From assembly GCF_000721495.1 (NCBI RefSeq), contig NZ_JOHY01000044.1, positions 1 through 64,000 on the forward strand: 64,000 bases of DNA, in the 5' to 3' direction. Under the pieces are notes generated by a model. That model was not told where the DNA came from. It worked only from the letters and a program-made list of their open reading frames with translations, and did not search any database. A program made the position numbers and the translations under genes. This document shows positions 1-12,118 of this stretch, piece after piece; position 1 is the first letter of the stretch; every line of letters begins with the position of its first letter. This stretch comes from Streptomyces sp. NRRL F-5123. Its GTDB lineage: Bacteria; Actinomycetota; Actinomycetes; Streptomycetales; Streptomycetaceae.

Positions 1-207
1 CGCCGGGAGGGGATCGATCCGCCCCACCCACCCCCACCGGCAGGCAGCCGCCGACGAGACGTCGGGAGGGGGACGATCCGGGGGTGCCCCCGCAGGAATG
101 CGCTTGCCAGTCCCTCACCAACACCGGATGAGGGCGAACGCGCATTCCGAGGAGGTACCCCCGGAGTGGCCCCCGACCCCACCCCCGCACGGGGCGCGCG
201 ATGCCCC

Positions 208-400
208 GCCGGGTGACACCAGGGGCTGCGTGGGGGTGCCCCCAGGCGAAGCTATGGGGGAGAACTGCGCGACCAGCCGAGACGGCGCCGCACTCCGTCA
301 CCGACCCGAAGGGGCAATTCCGTCCGATCCGGACCACCGGCCGGTGGTGGGCCGGCCGCGGAGTTCCCCGCGCCCCTGAAAACGCTCGCCCCGCGGCGCA
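208..400. repeat. Dispersed Streptomyces intergenic repeat, copy A
   Basis: No gene is convincing between 1 and 505; short frames here lack ribosome sites and family resemblance. The stretch carries TCACCGACCCGAAGGG at 298-313, a self-complementary CACCGGCCGGTG core at 334-345, and a GTTCCCCGCGCCCCTGAAAA end at 363-382. The same blocks recur at 52520-52720 and partly at 5419-5525, so this is a dispersed, hairpin-forming intergenic element rather than coding sequence. Its function is unknown. Confidence 0.7.
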
Positions 401-505
401 GCCGCAACGCAGCCGGAAAACGCTCACCGCACCCCGCAGGGGAAAGTCACCTCCGGGCCGCCCCGCGGACGCCCCCGCGTCAGGTGGGCCCGGGAGGGTG
501 AGCCC

Positions 506-1438
506 GTGGGAAAGGGTTGGCGGGCCGCCGCCGCGCTCGTACCGGCGGCAGCCCTCTGCGGATGGGCGCTCGCGCACCGCGCGCTGCTCGCCACCGGGTG
601 GCGGGACCTCGTCGCGGCGGACCGGACGTGGCTGTTCGGGGCGCTCGCGGCGACCGCGCTCGGGTGGGTCGCCGTCGCCGTCGCACGGCAGGGGACGGTG
701 ATGGAGCCGCTGCCCGCAGGGCGGTTGCTCGCGACGCAGTTCGCCGCACAGGCCGCGAACCAGCTCACCCCCGCGGGGATCGGCGCGGGGGCGGTGAACC
801 TCCGGTTCCTGCGCGGCTGCGGCCTTCCGCTGGGCCGTACCTCCGCGGCGCTCGCGCTGTACTCGCTCGCGGAGTCCGTCGCCCGGGTGACACTGCTCGC
901 GACGCTGCTGCTGGCCTTCCCGCACGCGCTGCGCGTGCACGGGCTGGTGCCGACGGGCGGCACCGTCGTGGTGGTCGTCGCGGCGACGGCCACCGCCGCC
1001 GTGCTCGCCGCGGCCACGGCCGTGGCCGTACGCCCGCTGCGGCGGCTGCTGCGCGGCTTCCTGGCCACCGCGCTGGCCGACGCGCGCTCGCTGCACACAC
1101 GGCCCGCGCGGGCGCTGGCGCTGTGGGGCGGGTCACTGGCCTTCCCGGCGCTCCAGGCGGCCGCGCTGGTCGCCGTGGCGCACGCCCTCGCGCTGCCCGT
1201 ACCGGCCGCGCACGTGGCCATCGCGTACCTGGCCGCGACGTGCCTCGCGGCGGGCGTGCCGACGCCCGGCGGCATGGGCTCGGTGGACGCGGCGCTCGGC
1301 GTGGCGCTGGTCGGCGCGGGGGCGCCGGCCGCGACGGCGACCTCGGCCGTGCTGGGCTACCGGATCATCACCGCGTGGCTCCCGGCGCTGCCCGCCGCGT
1401 TCGTGCTGGGCGCGCTGGTGCGGCGGAAGGTCGTATAA
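506..1438 (+). CDS. Lysylphosphatidylglycerol synthase TM-domain (UPF0104) membrane protein
   Basis: A 310-residue integral membrane protein with about eight hydrophobic segments. The pattern AAQAANQLTPAGIGAG (near residues 75-90) and the later GVPTPGGMGSVDA (near 250) are typical of the LPG_synthase_TM/UPF0104 family, which includes the flippase half of MprF and stand-alone YbhN-like proteins. No C-terminal aminoacyl-transfer domain is present, so a lipid-flippase-like role is inferred and the substrate is unknown. The GTG start at 506 follows a GGGAGGG ribosome site at 493-499. It stands alone; the next gene has its own promoter. Confidence 0.75.
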   Translation: MGKGWRAAAALVPAAALCGWALAHRALLATGWRDLVAADRTWLFGALAATALGWVAVAVARQGTVMEPLPAGRLLATQFAAQAANQLTPAGIGAGAVNLRFLRGCGLPLGRTSAALALYSLAESVARVTLLATLLLAFPHALRVHGLVPTGGTVVVVVAATATAAVLAAATAVAVRPLRRLLRGFLATALADARSLHTRPARALALWGGSLAFPALQAAALVAVAHALALPVPAAHVAIAYLAATCLAAGVPTPGGMGSVDAALGVALVGAGAPAATATSAVLGYRIITAWLPALPAAFVLGALVRRKVV

Positions 1439-1485
1439 AAGCGTATGGCGCCCGCGCGCGCGTCCCCCGAAAGCGTGCCCGACTG

Positions 1486-1513
1486 TTGACAGCACAGGTT
1501 TATCGGCAATACT
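1486..1513 (+). promoter_or_regulatory. Probable leaderless promoter of the 1521 gene
   Basis: A consensus -35 TTGACA (1486-1491) is followed after 16 bases by AATACT (1508-1513). Exactly seven bases separate this hexamer from the GTG at 1521, so the transcript would start at or next to the start codon. No ribosome-binding site precedes the GTG. This layout is typical of leaderless actinobacterial genes. Confidence 0.55.
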
Positions 1514-1520
1514 GCCCGCC

Positions 1521-2459
1521 GTGGAGCAGCGCACAGGTTCGATCACACCGGCGATACACCCCGCAGGGACCGATCCGGCATTCGTGCCAGGTCTCCTGCC
1601 CCCGCGTTCCGACGCGGCCGAGGAATCGGCCCCGGAAGCGGCCGACACGGACGCGGCGGAGGACAGCGCGGCGCCGGCGGCGGAGGACGCCTCCGTGAGC
1701 GCCGAAGCCGCGCCCGAGGCAGCGGCGGAGGCGCCAGAGAAGGCGCCCGAGGCCGAGGCCGAGGACGCCGCCGAAGGCGACGAGGAGGACGAGGAGCCGG
1801 AGCGCGGCGAGCCGCTGTTCGAGGTCTCGGACCGCCGCGCCACGATCCTCGCCGACAAGGTCGGCATCATCTTCCGCCTCGACGAGGAGGAGGCGGACTT
1901 CACCTGGGACGAGATCGGCGCCGTCGAGATCGACACGCCACGCTTCGGCAAGCGGTTCAAGGTGACCGTCTACACCGGCCCCCGCCGGTGGTTCGAGGCG
2001 CACGTCGACGCGAAGTCCCGGAGCCTGCTCAAGACCTGGACGGCCGAGCTGGACGCCGTCCTCGACGAGCACTTCGAGGACCCGGACACCAAGGACGAGG
2101 CCGCGGAGGCCGAGGCCGAAGAGGCCGAGGCGACCGAGGCCCCGGAGACGGTGGCGGATTCCGCGGAGTCCCCCGGGACCACGGAAGCCGAAGCCGACGC
2201 CGACGCCGACGCCAAGACCGACGCCGAGACCGAGGCGGCCGACAAGTCCGAGGACACCACCGAGGCCGAGGCCGAGACCGACGCCGAGCCCGCGGCCGAC
2301 GAAGCCCCCGCCCCCGAAGCCCTCTCCGCCCTCAAGGCCGACAAGCCCCTCAAGCCGGGCAAGCCCGCCGGCAAGGCGGCAGGCAAGGCGGCAGGCAAAC
2401 CCGCGGGCAAGACCGGCACCAAGCCCGCCGCCAAGCCCAGCGGCAAGCGCAACGCATGA
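1521..2459 (+). CDS. Acidic low-complexity protein with a small central folded domain
   Basis: A 312-residue protein in three parts. Residues 1-95 are an Ala/Glu/Asp-rich disordered stretch. Residues about 95-195 form a compact ordered domain containing ATILADKVGIIFRLDEEEAD and TVYTGPRRWFEAH, which looks like a small beta-rich module. Residues about 195-312 begin acidic and end in a Lys/Ala/Pro-rich tail resembling histone-H1-like nucleic-acid-binding tails. I do not recognise a characterised family. The GTG start is supported by the leaderless promoter upstream. The repetitive acidic codons generate long open frames on the other strand, which I treat as shadows. Confidence 0.7.
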   Translation: MEQRTGSITPAIHPAGTDPAFVPGLLPPRSDAAEESAPEAADTDAAEDSAAPAAEDASVSAEAAPEAAAEAPEKAPEAEAEDAAEGDEEDEEPERGEPLFEVSDRRATILADKVGIIFRLDEEEADFTWDEIGAVEIDTPRFGKRFKVTVYTGPRRWFEAHVDAKSRSLLKTWTAELDAVLDEHFEDPDTKDEAAEAEAEEAEATEAPETVADSAESPGTTEAEADADADAKTDAETEAADKSEDTTEAEAETDAEPAADEAPAPEALSALKADKPLKPGKPAGKAAGKAAGKPAGKTGTKPAAKPSGKRNA

Positions 2460-2464
2460 ACCAC

Positions 2465-2489
2465 CGCCGTCCGGCAAGCCCGGACGGCG
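2465..2489 (+). terminator. Hairpin terminator after the acidic protein gene
   Basis: CGCCGTCCGG (2465-2474) pairs with CCGGACGGCG (2480-2489) across a five-base loop, immediately after the stop codon at 2459. There is no long T tract, as is usual for high-GC actinobacterial terminators. Confidence 0.6.
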
Positions 2490-2739
2490 TCAAGACCCCT
2501 CCCGTACGCGTTAAGAAGGCGTATGGAAAGCCCGTGCGGCTCCCCATGAGGCGCGCGGGCACCGCACTCTGACCGAGGCTTCCCTACGCGCCGCGGCCCA
2601 ACGGCCCGCGGCGCGTACGGTGGCGCGCACGGTCGACGGCGACCAGACTGCGTAAATGACCAGGTCATCGGCTCGATGGCCCGCCTCACCACGCCCTGTC
2701 GCCCCACGACGGCGCTGCACCTCTAGGAGCCCGGTCACC

Positions 2740-4758
<2,019 letters not shown>

Positions 4759-5418
4759 TCCGCCAGGCCCGCCACGTCCCGCGCGTCCGCGGCCGCCAGC
4801 AGGTCCCGTACGGCGCCCGCGTCGGCGGCGGGCAGCAGGCCCGCGGTGTGCGAGCGGCGCAGCCCCGCGTCCAGCTCGTGGCGCAGCAGCGGGCACTCGG
4901 CGAGCAGGCAGGCATCCAGCTCGGCGCGCCGCCCGGCGGTGTCGCGCAGCAGCACCCGGCGTGCGGTGTGCCCTTCGACGCGGGCGGCGGCCAGCCGGTC
5001 CAGCCGCACCCGGCGGGTCCGCAGCGGGGTGCGTACGGTCAGCACGCCGCCGCCCGCGGTGATCCGCGGCGGGGCCAGTACGGCGAAGAGCACGGCGGCG
5101 GCCACCGCCCACAGCAGCGCGGCCGGCGGCGTGAGCGCACCGGTGACGGCGCCGAGGGCGAGGGCCGCGGCGAGCATGCCGCCGGAGACGGCCGCTGCGA
5201 GCCGCAGCCGGGCGGGCCGGTCGCGGTCGAGGCCGCGCACCGGTCCCGCGCCGCGCCCGGGGGAGGAGGGGCGGCGGACCGTCGGGGGAAGGTATCCGCG
5301 CTGCACACCTACGACGCTAGGCACTGCGTGGCCGGTCCGGGCGCCCGTTGACACCCCCCTGACGGCGCCCGCGCCCGTCCTGACGTTTTCCATACGCCCC
5401 CCGCCAAGGGCTCGCGTA

Positions 5419-5525
5419 TGCCGCGCTGGCCGGCGAACCAGGGGCGCGTGGGGGCACCTCCCGGCGAAGCCCGGGGAAGAACTGCGCGACCGGCCCCCCG
5501 CCAGGGGCTCGCGCCCGCCGCGCGA
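5419..5525. repeat. Dispersed intergenic repeat, partial copy B
   Basis: CAGGGGCGCGTGGGGGCACC, a GGCGAAGC block and GAACTGCGCGACCGG repeat, with small changes, the order of blocks seen at 220-275 and 52530-52550. It fills the gap between the PH-like gene and the toxin gene. Confidence 0.55.
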
Positions 5526-5577
5526 CCCGGCTCCCGGCGGGGCCGAGCCGCGATGGCCCCACCCCCGCCGGAGGCGC

Positions 5578-6042
5578 TCAGCTCCAGCCGTACAGCTCCT
5601 TGAGCCGGTTCACGACGATGTTGAAGCGGCCGCGGTCCAGCGCGCAGGCCTCGCGGCGCATGCCCTGCTCGTGGAGGCGCAGGACGCGGTCGACGTCGAT
5701 CCAGGAGTCGCGGCCCTCGCGGTCCCAGGGGCCGGCGCCTATCCCGATCCACTCGCGGTCGTGGTCGTGGCGCTTGCTGGAGAGCCGGACGGCGAGCAGC
5801 GTGCCGGCCGCCTCGCGGGCCACGACGAGGACGGGCCGGTCCTTGCCGCGGCCGTCGTTCTCCTCGTAGGGCACCCAGGTCCAGACGATCTCGCCCGGGT
5901 CGGGGTCGCCGTCGTGGACCGGGGCGTATTCGGTACGCACCCGGCCCACGTCCTTCGGATCCGCCTGCGTGGTGCGGTAGGGGCCACTGGCTCCGGGGAA
6001 TTCGGCGTGGCTGTCGCTGTGGGTAAAGGTCGTCACCCGCAT
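5578..6042 (-). CDS. PemK/MazF-family toxin-like protein, no adjacent antitoxin
   Basis: A 154-residue protein whose middle section GEIVWTWVPYEE followed by GRGKDRPVLVV (residues about 49-73) matches the first two strands and the conserved R-P of the MazF/PemK barrel. Members are sequence-specific endoribonucleases. A charged N-terminal extension of about 45 residues is usual for the streptomycete subgroup. No antitoxin-sized reading frame lies immediately upstream or downstream: upstream is the aldo/keto reductase and downstream a repeat. It may be a solitary, domesticated member or be paired elsewhere. Start is the ATG at 6042. Confidence 0.75.
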   Translation of the reverse strand: MRVTTFTHSDSHAEFPGASGPYRTTQADPKDVGRVRTEYAPVHDGDPDPGEIVWTWVPYEENDGRGKDRPVLVVAREAAGTLLAVRLSSKRHDHDREWIGIGAGPWDREGRDSWIDVDRVLRLHEQGMRREACALDRGRFNIVVNRLKELYGWS

Positions 6043-6123
6043 GACCGTATCCGCCGCGCCGCGGCCCCGTCACGGCCCCCGGCGGGAGCCGCACCTCATC
6101 CGCACACGCTCATCCGCACACGC

Positions 6124-7107
6124 TCACCAGCGCCCGTGCACCTGCGCCCGGATCCGCCGGTCGTACAGCTCGCGCACCCCGTCCAGCACCGGCTGCGGCA
6201 GCGCGGGCAGCTCGGCCGCGGCGGCGTTCGCGCGGGCCTGCTCGACGTTGCGGGCGCCGGGGATGACGGATGTGACGCCGGGCTGCTGGACGATCCAGCG
6301 CAGCGCCGTCTGCGCGGGGGTCGCGCCCTCGGGGGCGAGCGCGGCGAACTCCACCGCGGCCTCCAGGCCCGTCTCGTAGTCGACGCCGGAGAAGGTCTCG
6401 CCCTGGTCGAAGGCCTCGCCGTGCCGGTTGTAGGCGCGGTGGTCGTCCGCGGCGAAGACCGTCTCGCGGGTGTACTTGCCACTGAGCAGGCCGGAGGCGA
6501 GCGGGACGCGCGCGATGATGCCGACGCCCGCGGCGGCCGCCGCGGGCAGCACCTTCTCCAGCGGCTTGAGCCGGAAGGGGTTGAAGATGATCTGCACGCT
6601 GGCCACGCCCGGCCGGGCGATCGCGGCGAGCGCCTCGTCGCACGTCTCGACGCTGACCGCGTACGCGGCGATGCGCTGCTCCTCGACGAGCGTGTCGAGC
6701 GCGTCGTAGAGGGCGTCGGAGGTGTAGACGGCGGTGGGCGGGCAGTGCAGCTGCACCAGGTCGAGGGTGTCGACGCCGAGGTTGGCGCGCGAGCGGTCGT
6801 TCCAGGCGCGGAAGTTGGCGAGGCTGTAGTTCTCCGGGAGCTGGTCGAGGCGGCGGCCCATCTTCGTCGCGACGAAGATCCCGGCGTCCGGGCGCTCCTT
6901 GAGGTAGCGGCCGATGAGCTGCTCGCTGCGGCCGTCGCCGTAGACGTCGGCGGTGTCGAAGAAGGTGACGCCCGACTCGACGGCGGCGTCCAGCACCGCG
7001 AGGGCGTCGGCCTCCTTGACGTCGCCCCAGTCGGCGCCGAGCTGCCACGTCCCGAGGCCGACGACGGAGACGGGTCGGCCGGTCCTGCCCAGTACACGCT
7101 GTTCCAT
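6124..7107 (-). CDS. Aldo/keto reductase
   Basis: A 327-residue (beta/alpha)8 oxidoreductase, NADPH-dependent by family. The catalytic tetrad is visible: D51 and Y56 in FFDTADVYG, K82 in VATKMG, and H121 in LVQLHCPP. The C-terminal cofactor segment SVIPGARNVEQARANAAA is conserved. Length is normal for the YajO/IolS-like group acting on small carbonyl compounds; the substrate is not predictable. It sits between the toxin-like gene and the kdp operon and is probably transcribed alone. Confidence 0.88.
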   Translation of the reverse strand: MEQRVLGRTGRPVSVVGLGTWQLGADWGDVKEADALAVLDAAVESGVTFFDTADVYGDGRSEQLIGRYLKERPDAGIFVATKMGRRLDQLPENYSLANFRAWNDRSRANLGVDTLDLVQLHCPPTAVYTSDALYDALDTLVEEQRIAAYAVSVETCDEALAAIARPGVASVQIIFNPFRLKPLEKVLPAAAAAGVGIIARVPLASGLLSGKYTRETVFAADDHRAYNRHGEAFDQGETFSGVDYETGLEAAVEFAALAPEGATPAQTALRWIVQQPGVTSVIPGARNVEQARANAAAAELPALPQPVLDGVRELYDRRIRAQVHGRW

Positions 7108-7189
7108 GCCAGCGATGCTACGTCGCCGCCCGCGCCGCGCCCCCCGGCCCCGCCCGCCCGTGCGGCAGGCGGCGCCGGGGGGCGGGTCC

Positions 7190-7822
7190 TCAGCGCGGGA
7201 GCGAGGCCAGCGCCCTGTTCAGGTCCAGGACGTTGACGCGCGGCACACCGAGGAAGCCGAGGTCGCGGCCGTGCACATGGTCGGCGACCAGGTCGTGCAC
7301 CACTGCCGGGGCCAGGCCGCGGGCCTTCGCGACCCGGTCGGCCTGCTCGTACGCGTACGCGGGCGAGATGTCCGGGTCGAGGCCGGAGCCGGAGGCGGTC
7401 AGGGCGTCCGCGGGAACGTCCTTCGGGTCGACCCCGTCGAAGGCCGCGACGTCCTTGCGGCGCTGCTCGATCGCCTTGACCAGGCCGGGGTCGTTGGGCC
7501 CGAGGTTCGACGCGCCCGACGCCAGCGGGTCGTACGAGCCGGCCGAGGGGCGCGGCTGGAAGAACTCCGGGTCGGGGCGCGGGGCCTCGTTCGGGTCGTC
7601 CGGGTTCTTCTTGGGCAGGTCGAAGGTCTGGCCCAGCAGGCTGGACCCGACGGTCTTCCCGTCCTGCCGCACGACCGAGCCGTTGGCCTGGTGGTGGAAG
7701 GCGGCCTGTGCGACGCCGGTGACGGCGAGCGGGTAGATCACGCCGGTGATCACGGTGAGCACCAGCAGCATCCGCAGCGCGGCGAGGTGCCGGCGGACGG
7801 GGGCGGGGAGGTGGTTGGCCAT
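7190..7822 (-). CDS. kdpC: Potassium-transporting ATPase subunit KdpC
   Basis: A 210-residue subunit with one N-terminal membrane helix (about residues 15-37) starting RRHLAALRMLLVLTVITGVIYPL, then the conserved GQTFDLPKKNP region and the C-terminal VHDLVADHVHGRDLGFLG and VNVLDLN motifs. KdpC stabilises the KdpFABC complex and supports ATP use by KdpB. It is the last gene of the operon, 34 bases after kdpB, with a GGAAAGGAG ribosome site. Length is slightly above the E. coli protein, mostly from an internal Pro/Asp-rich insert (KKNPDDPNEAPRPDPEF). Confidence 0.95.
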   Translation of the reverse strand: MANHLPAPVRRHLAALRMLLVLTVITGVIYPLAVTGVAQAAFHHQANGSVVRQDGKTVGSSLLGQTFDLPKKNPDDPNEAPRPDPEFFQPRPSAGSYDPLASGASNLGPNDPGLVKAIEQRRKDVAAFDGVDPKDVPADALTASGSGLDPDISPAYAYEQADRVAKARGLAPAVVHDLVADHVHGRDLGFLGVPRVNVLDLNRALASLPR

Positions 7823-7856
7823 GGTGTGTGTCTCCTTTCCGTGCGGGGTCCGCCGG

Positions 7857-10004
7857 TCAGCGCAGTCCGGGGACGAACTGGACGACCAGGTCGATGACCT
7901 TGATGCCGACGAAGGGCAGGACGAGTCCGCCGAGCCCGTAGATCCGGATGTTGCGGCCCAGCAGCGCCCCTGCCGACGACGGGCGGTAGCGCACGCCGCG
8001 CAGCGCGAGCGGGATCAGCGCGATGATGATCAGCGCGTTGAAGATGATCGCGGAGGCGATCGCCGACGTCGGGCTGTGCAGCCGCATGATGTTGAGCGTG
8101 TCCAGGCCCGGGTAGGCGATCGCGAACATCGCGGGGATGATCGCGAAGTATTTGGCCACGTCGTTGGCGATCGAGAAGGTCGTGAGCGCGCCGCGGGTGA
8201 TGAGCAGCTGCTTGCCGATCTCCACGATCTCGATGAGCTTGGTGGGGTTGGAGTCCAGGTCCACCATGTTCCCGGCCTCCTTGGCGGCCGAGGTGCCGGT
8301 GTTCATGGCCACGCCGACGTCGGCCTGGGCGAGCGCGGGCGCGTCGTTCGTACCGTCGCCGGTCATCGCGACGAGCTTGCCGCCCGCCTGCTCGCGGCGG
8401 ATGAGGGCCATCTTGTCCTCGGGCGTGGCCTCGGCGAGGAAGTCGTCGACGCCCGCCTCCTCGGCGATGGCCTTGGCCGTCAGCGGGTTGTCGCCCGTGA
8501 TCATCACCGTGCGGATGCCCATCGCCCGCAGCTCGTCGAAGCGCTCGCGCATGCCCGCCTTGACGACGTCCTTGAGGTGGACGACGCCCAGCACGACCGC
8601 GCTGGTGCCGCCACCGGTGTGGTGGACGACCTCGCCGACGACCAGCGGGGTGCCGCCGCTCGCCGAGATCGCGTCGGTCATCGGGCCGACCTGGTCGGTC
8701 GGGTGGCCGCCGTTCTCCCGGATCCAGTGCATGACGGCGCCGGCCGCGCCCTTGCGCAGCTCGCGCCGGTCGCCGTCCTCGACGAGGTTGACGCCGCTCA
8801 TCCGGCTCTGCGCGGTGAAGGGCACGAACTCGGCCCGGCTGCCCAGCTCGCGGCCGCGCAGCCCGTGCTTGTCCTTGGCCAGCACGACGATGGAGCGGCC
8901 CTCGGGCGTCTCGTCGGACAGCGAGGCGAGCTGCGCGGCGTCCGCGAGCTCCTCGGCAGAGACCCCGCCGACCGGCAGGAATTCCGCCGCCTGGCGGTTG
9001 CCGAGCGTGATGGTGCCGGTCTTGTCGAGCAGCAGCGTGTTGACGTCGCCGGCCGCCTCGACCGCGCGCCCCGACATCGCGAGGACGTTGCGCTGCACCA
9101 GCCGGTCCATGCCGGCGATGCCGATCGCGGACAGCAGCGCGCCGATCGTCGTCGGGATGAGCGCCACGACCAGCGCGACCAGCACCACGAGCGACTGCTC
9201 CGCCCCGGCGTAGATCGCCATCGGCTGGAGGGTGACGACGGCCAGCAGGAAGACCACGGTGAGCGAGGCGAGCAGGATGTTCAGCGCGATCTCGTTCGGC
9301 GTCTTCTGCCGGGCGGCGCCCTCCACCAGGGCGATCATCCGGTCGATGAACGTCTCGCCGGGCTTGGAGGTGATCTTCACGACGATCCGGTCCGAGAGCA
9401 CCTTCGTCCCGCCGGTGACCGCGGACCGGTCGCCGCCGGACTCGCGGATGACGGGCGCGGACTCGCCGGTGATCGCCGACTCGTCGACCGAGGCGATGCC
9501 CTCGACGACGTCGCCGTCACCGGGGACGATCTGCCCCGCCTCGACGACCACGTGGTCGCCCAGGCGCAGGTTCGCCGCCGGGACGCCCTCCTCCTCCAGG
9601 GAGGTGGCGCCGTGCCGCCAGCCGGTCAGCCGGCGGGCGACCGTCTCGGTCCTGGTCTTGCGCAGCGTCTCGGCCTGCGCCTTGCCGCGGCCCTCTGCGA
9701 CGGCCTCGGCGAGGTTGGCGAAGATCACCGTCAGCCACAGCCACACGGTGATCACCCACGCGAAGACGCCCGGGTCCTTGATCGCCGAGTAGGTGGTCAG
9801 CACCGCGCCGACCTCGACGACGAACATGACGGGGTTCTTCACCATGACCCGCGGGTCGAGCTTGCGGGCCGCGTCGGGCAGCGACACCAGCAGCTGCCCG
9901 GGGTCCAGCAGCCCGCCCGATATGCGGTGGGACTCCGGCGGGGCTGACGGCTTCGGCGAGCCGCCGGACGGGACCGGCTGCTGCCGGTCGGTGGACAGGG
10001 ACAT
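7857..10004 (-). CDS. kdpB: Potassium-transporting P-type ATPase subunit KdpB
   Basis: A 715-residue catalytic subunit of the high-affinity potassium pump. The phosphorylated aspartate is D327 in [12 protein letters not shown]. The actuator motif TGESAPV and the hinge motif [12 protein letters not shown] are intact. The N-terminal tail of about 40 residues (Pro/Ser-rich) is longer than in E. coli. The start is the ATG at 10004-10002, overlapping the kdpA stop by one base (TGATG); the same frame remains open further upstream through kdpA but that is not part of the protein. Operon partners are kdpF, kdpA and kdpC. Confidence 0.97.
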   Translation of the reverse strand: MSLSTDRQQPVPSGGSPKPSAPPESHRISGGLLDPGQLLVSLPDAARKLDPRVMVKNPVMFVVEVGAVLTTYSAIKDPGVFAWVITVWLWLTVIFANLAEAVAEGRGKAQAETLRKTRTETVARRLTGWRHGATSLEEEGVPAANLRLGDHVVVEAGQIVPGDGDVVEGIASVDESAITGESAPVIRESGGDRSAVTGGTKVLSDRIVVKITSKPGETFIDRMIALVEGAARQKTPNEIALNILLASLTVVFLLAVVTLQPMAIYAGAEQSLVVLVALVVALIPTTIGALLSAIGIAGMDRLVQRNVLAMSGRAVEAAGDVNTLLLDKTGTITLGNRQAAEFLPVGGVSAEELADAAQLASLSDETPEGRSIVVLAKDKHGLRGRELGSRAEFVPFTAQSRMSGVNLVEDGDRRELRKGAAGAVMHWIRENGGHPTDQVGPMTDAISASGGTPLVVGEVVHHTGGGTSAVVLGVVHLKDVVKAGMRERFDELRAMGIRTVMITGDNPLTAKAIAEEAGVDDFLAEATPEDKMALIRREQAGGKLVAMTGDGTNDAPALAQADVGVAMNTGTSAAKEAGNMVDLDSNPTKLIEIVEIGKQLLITRGALTTFSIANDVAKYFAIIPAMFAIAYPGLDTLNIMRLHSPTSAIASAIIFNALIIIALIPLALRGVRYRPSSAGALLGRNIRIYGLGGLVLPFVGIKVIDLVVQFVPGLR

Positions 10005-11668
10005 CAGTGCAGACCTTCCGCGAGCGGACCCAGCGCGAGCGCCGGGAAGTAGGTGAGGCCCACGACGATCACGATGACGCCGGTGAGCAGGCCGACGAAC
10101 TGCGGCCGGTGGGTGGGCAGCGTGCCCGCGGTGACGGGGACCGGCTGCTGTTTCGCCAGCGAGCCGGCCAGCGCGAGGACGAAGATCATCGGCAGGAAGC
10201 GGCCGAAGAGCATCGCCAGGCCCAGCGCGGTGTTGTACCAGTGCGTGTTCACGCCGATGCCCGCGAAGGCCGAGCCGTTGTTGTTGGCCGCGGACGTGAA
10301 CGCGTACAGCACCTCGGAGAAGCCGTGCGGGCCCGTGTTGAGCATCGAGGCCCGCTCGCCCTTGAGCGACATCGCCGCGCCGGTGCCGATCAGGACGATC
10401 GCCGGGGTCGCCAGGATGTAGAGGGAGGCGAACTTCATCTCGCGGGCCCCGAGCTTCTTGCCCAGGTACTCCGGGGTCCGGCCGACCATCAGCCCGGCCA
10501 CGAAGACCGCGACGATCGCGAGGACGAGGATGCCGTACAGGCCCGAGCCGGTGCCGCCGGGCGCGATCTCGCCCAGCATCATGTTGAAGATCGTCATCCC
10601 GCCGCCGCCGGGCGAGAAGGAGTCGTGGAAGGAGTTCACCGCGCCGGTCGAGGTCAGCGTGGTGGAGGCGGCGAAGAGGGCCGAGGCCCAGATCCCGAAC
10701 CGCTGCTCCTTGCCCTCCAGCATCCCGCCCGCGGTGTGGCCCGCGGTGCTGCTGACGCTGTGCAGCTCGTTGACGGTGATGAGGGCGACGGAGGTGGCCC
10801 AGATCAGGCCCATGACGGCGAGGACGGCGTAGCCCTGCCGGTTGTCGCCGACCATCCTGCCGAAGGTGCGCGGCAGCGAGAAGGAGATCACCAGCAGGAG
10901 GTAGATCTCCAGGATGTTGCTGGTCCCGTCGGGGTTCTCGAAGGGGTGGGCGGCGTTGGCGTTGTAGAAGCCGCCGCCGTTGGTGCCCAGCTCCTTGATG
11001 ACCTCCTGCGAGGCCACCGGCCCGCCGGTGAGCGACTGCTTGTCGCCGACCAGCGTGCCGATCTCGTGGATGCCGTGGAAGTTCTGCACCGCGCCCAGCG
11101 CGACCAGCACGATCGCGAAGACGAACGCCATCGGCACCAGCAGCCGTACGACGATCCGGGTGAGGTCCACCCAGAAGTTCCCGATCCGGTCGGTGCGCTT
11201 GCGGGTGAAGCCGCGGATGAGCGCGGCCACCACGGCGATGCCGACGGCCGCGGACACGAAGTTCTGCACCGCGAGCCCGGCCATCTGGACCAGGTGGCCC
11301 ATCGTGACCTCGCCGCTGTACGACTGCCAGTTGGTGTTGGTGACGAAGGAGGCCGCGGTGTTGAACGCCTGGTCGGCCTTGACCGGCGGGAAGCCCAGCG
11401 ACAGCAGCAGGTGGTTCTGCAGCCGCTGCATCCCGTAGAGGAGGAGCAGCGAGACCGCCGAGAAGGCGAGCACGCTGCGCAGGTACGCGCCCCACTGCTG
11501 GTCCGCCTCGGGGTCCACGCCGCCGAGGCGGTACAGGCCCTTCTCGACCGCGAGGTGCTTGCCCGTGGTGAGGAGGCGGGCCATGTAGTCGCCCAGCGGA
11601 CGGTAGGTGAGGGCGAGGGCCGCGATCAGGACGGTGATCTGGAGCCAGCCCGCAAGGGTGTCGTTCAT
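10004..11668 (-). CDS. kdpA: Potassium-transporting ATPase subunit KdpA
   Basis: A 554-residue membrane subunit, matching the usual length of about 557, that carries the four SKT-family selectivity loops and binds potassium. Typical motifs include [28 protein letters not shown] and [12 protein letters not shown]. Ten hydrophobic segments can be traced. The ATG at 11668 directly abuts the kdpF stop (TAGATG), and the stop overlaps kdpB, so translation is likely coupled across the operon. No kdpDE sensor/regulator pair lies nearby. Confidence 0.97.
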   Translation of the reverse strand: MNDTLAGWLQITVLIAALALTYRPLGDYMARLLTTGKHLAVEKGLYRLGGVDPEADQQWGAYLRSVLAFSAVSLLLLYGMQRLQNHLLLSLGFPPVKADQAFNTAASFVTNTNWQSYSGEVTMGHLVQMAGLAVQNFVSAAVGIAVVAALIRGFTRKRTDRIGNFWVDLTRIVVRLLVPMAFVFAIVLVALGAVQNFHGIHEIGTLVGDKQSLTGGPVASQEVIKELGTNGGGFYNANAAHPFENPDGTSNILEIYLLLVISFSLPRTFGRMVGDNRQGYAVLAVMGLIWATSVALITVNELHSVSSTAGHTAGGMLEGKEQRFGIWASALFAASTTLTSTGAVNSFHDSFSPGGGGMTIFNMMLGEIAPGGTGSGLYGILVLAIVAVFVAGLMVGRTPEYLGKKLGAREMKFASLYILATPAIVLIGTGAAMSLKGERASMLNTGPHGFSEVLYAFTSAANNNGSAFAGIGVNTHWYNTALGLAMLFGRFLPMIFVLALAGSLAKQQPVPVTAGTLPTHRPQFVGLLTGVIVIVVGLTYFPALALGPLAEGLH

Positions 11669-11758
11669 CTAGAACTTCTCCGGAAAGACCAGGGCCAGCA
11701 CGAGGTAGCCGAGCACGGCGCAGGCGACGACGAGCCCGATGACGTTGTCTGCGCTCAC
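11669..11758 (-). CDS. kdpF: KdpF small membrane subunit
   Basis: A 29-residue single-helix peptide ([20 protein letters not shown] and then a PEKF end) with the hydrophobic core and charged C-terminus of actinobacterial KdpF, which stabilises the KdpABC complex. The GTG start at 11758 overlaps the stop of the upstream 27-residue frame (GTGA), and its TAG directly precedes the kdpA ATG. Confidence 0.88.
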   Translation of the reverse strand: MSADNVIGLVVACAVLGYLVLALVFPEKF

Positions 11759-11838
11759 AGCCGCCCGACCCCCTTGGCGACAAGCGCGAGCACGGCGAAG
11801 ACCGCGATCGTCACGGCGATGAATACGAGATCGGACAT
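11755..11838 (-). CDS. 27-residue membrane peptide heading the kdp operon
   Basis: A tiny frame starting ATG at 11838 encodes [20 protein letters not shown] followed by AKGVGRL: one transmembrane helix with a short basic tail. Its TGA overlaps the kdpF start (GTGA), the same four-base coupling seen elsewhere in this operon, so it is almost certainly co-translated with kdpF. It is not KdpF itself, which follows as a separate peptide. A role as an extra small subunit or assembly factor of the potassium pump is inference only. Confidence 0.65.
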   Translation of the reverse strand: MSDLVFIAVTIAVFAVLALVAKGVGRL

Positions 11839-12118
11839 TTTCCGCGGCACCCCAGGTGGTGGCAGTCGTGATGACGGCCGAGGACGGCACAGGGGCCCCG
11901 GCCGGGGCCCCGCCCATACGGTCGCCCCGCCGCCGGGCGCGAAGCCGTTCGTTGACGCTTCCCTTGCGCGGGCGGCGGCGCCATTGACGTGCTCTTGACG
12001 CTTCGCGCGCCGGGTGGGGGCGCGGGAGGGGGTTTGCGGGTCCTCGGGCCCGGCGTACCCTCGTAGTGCGACCAAAGTGTCGCTAACCGGGCATATGCGC
12101 ACGGGCGGAGGTGCGGCG

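Noticed and set aside
98..701. Small open frames at the left end of the window
   Set aside because: They overlap the dispersed repeat, lack ribosome sites and show biased low-complexity composition.
7857..11783. A single 1308-codon kdpB-containing frame
   Set aside because: KdpB begins at the ATG at 10004, which overlaps the kdpA stop; upstream is only the shadow of kdpA.
11839..12118. c-di-AMP (ydaO) or potassium riboswitch in front of the kdp operon
   Set aside because: I could not identify the conserved core in the 280-base divergent region by eye.
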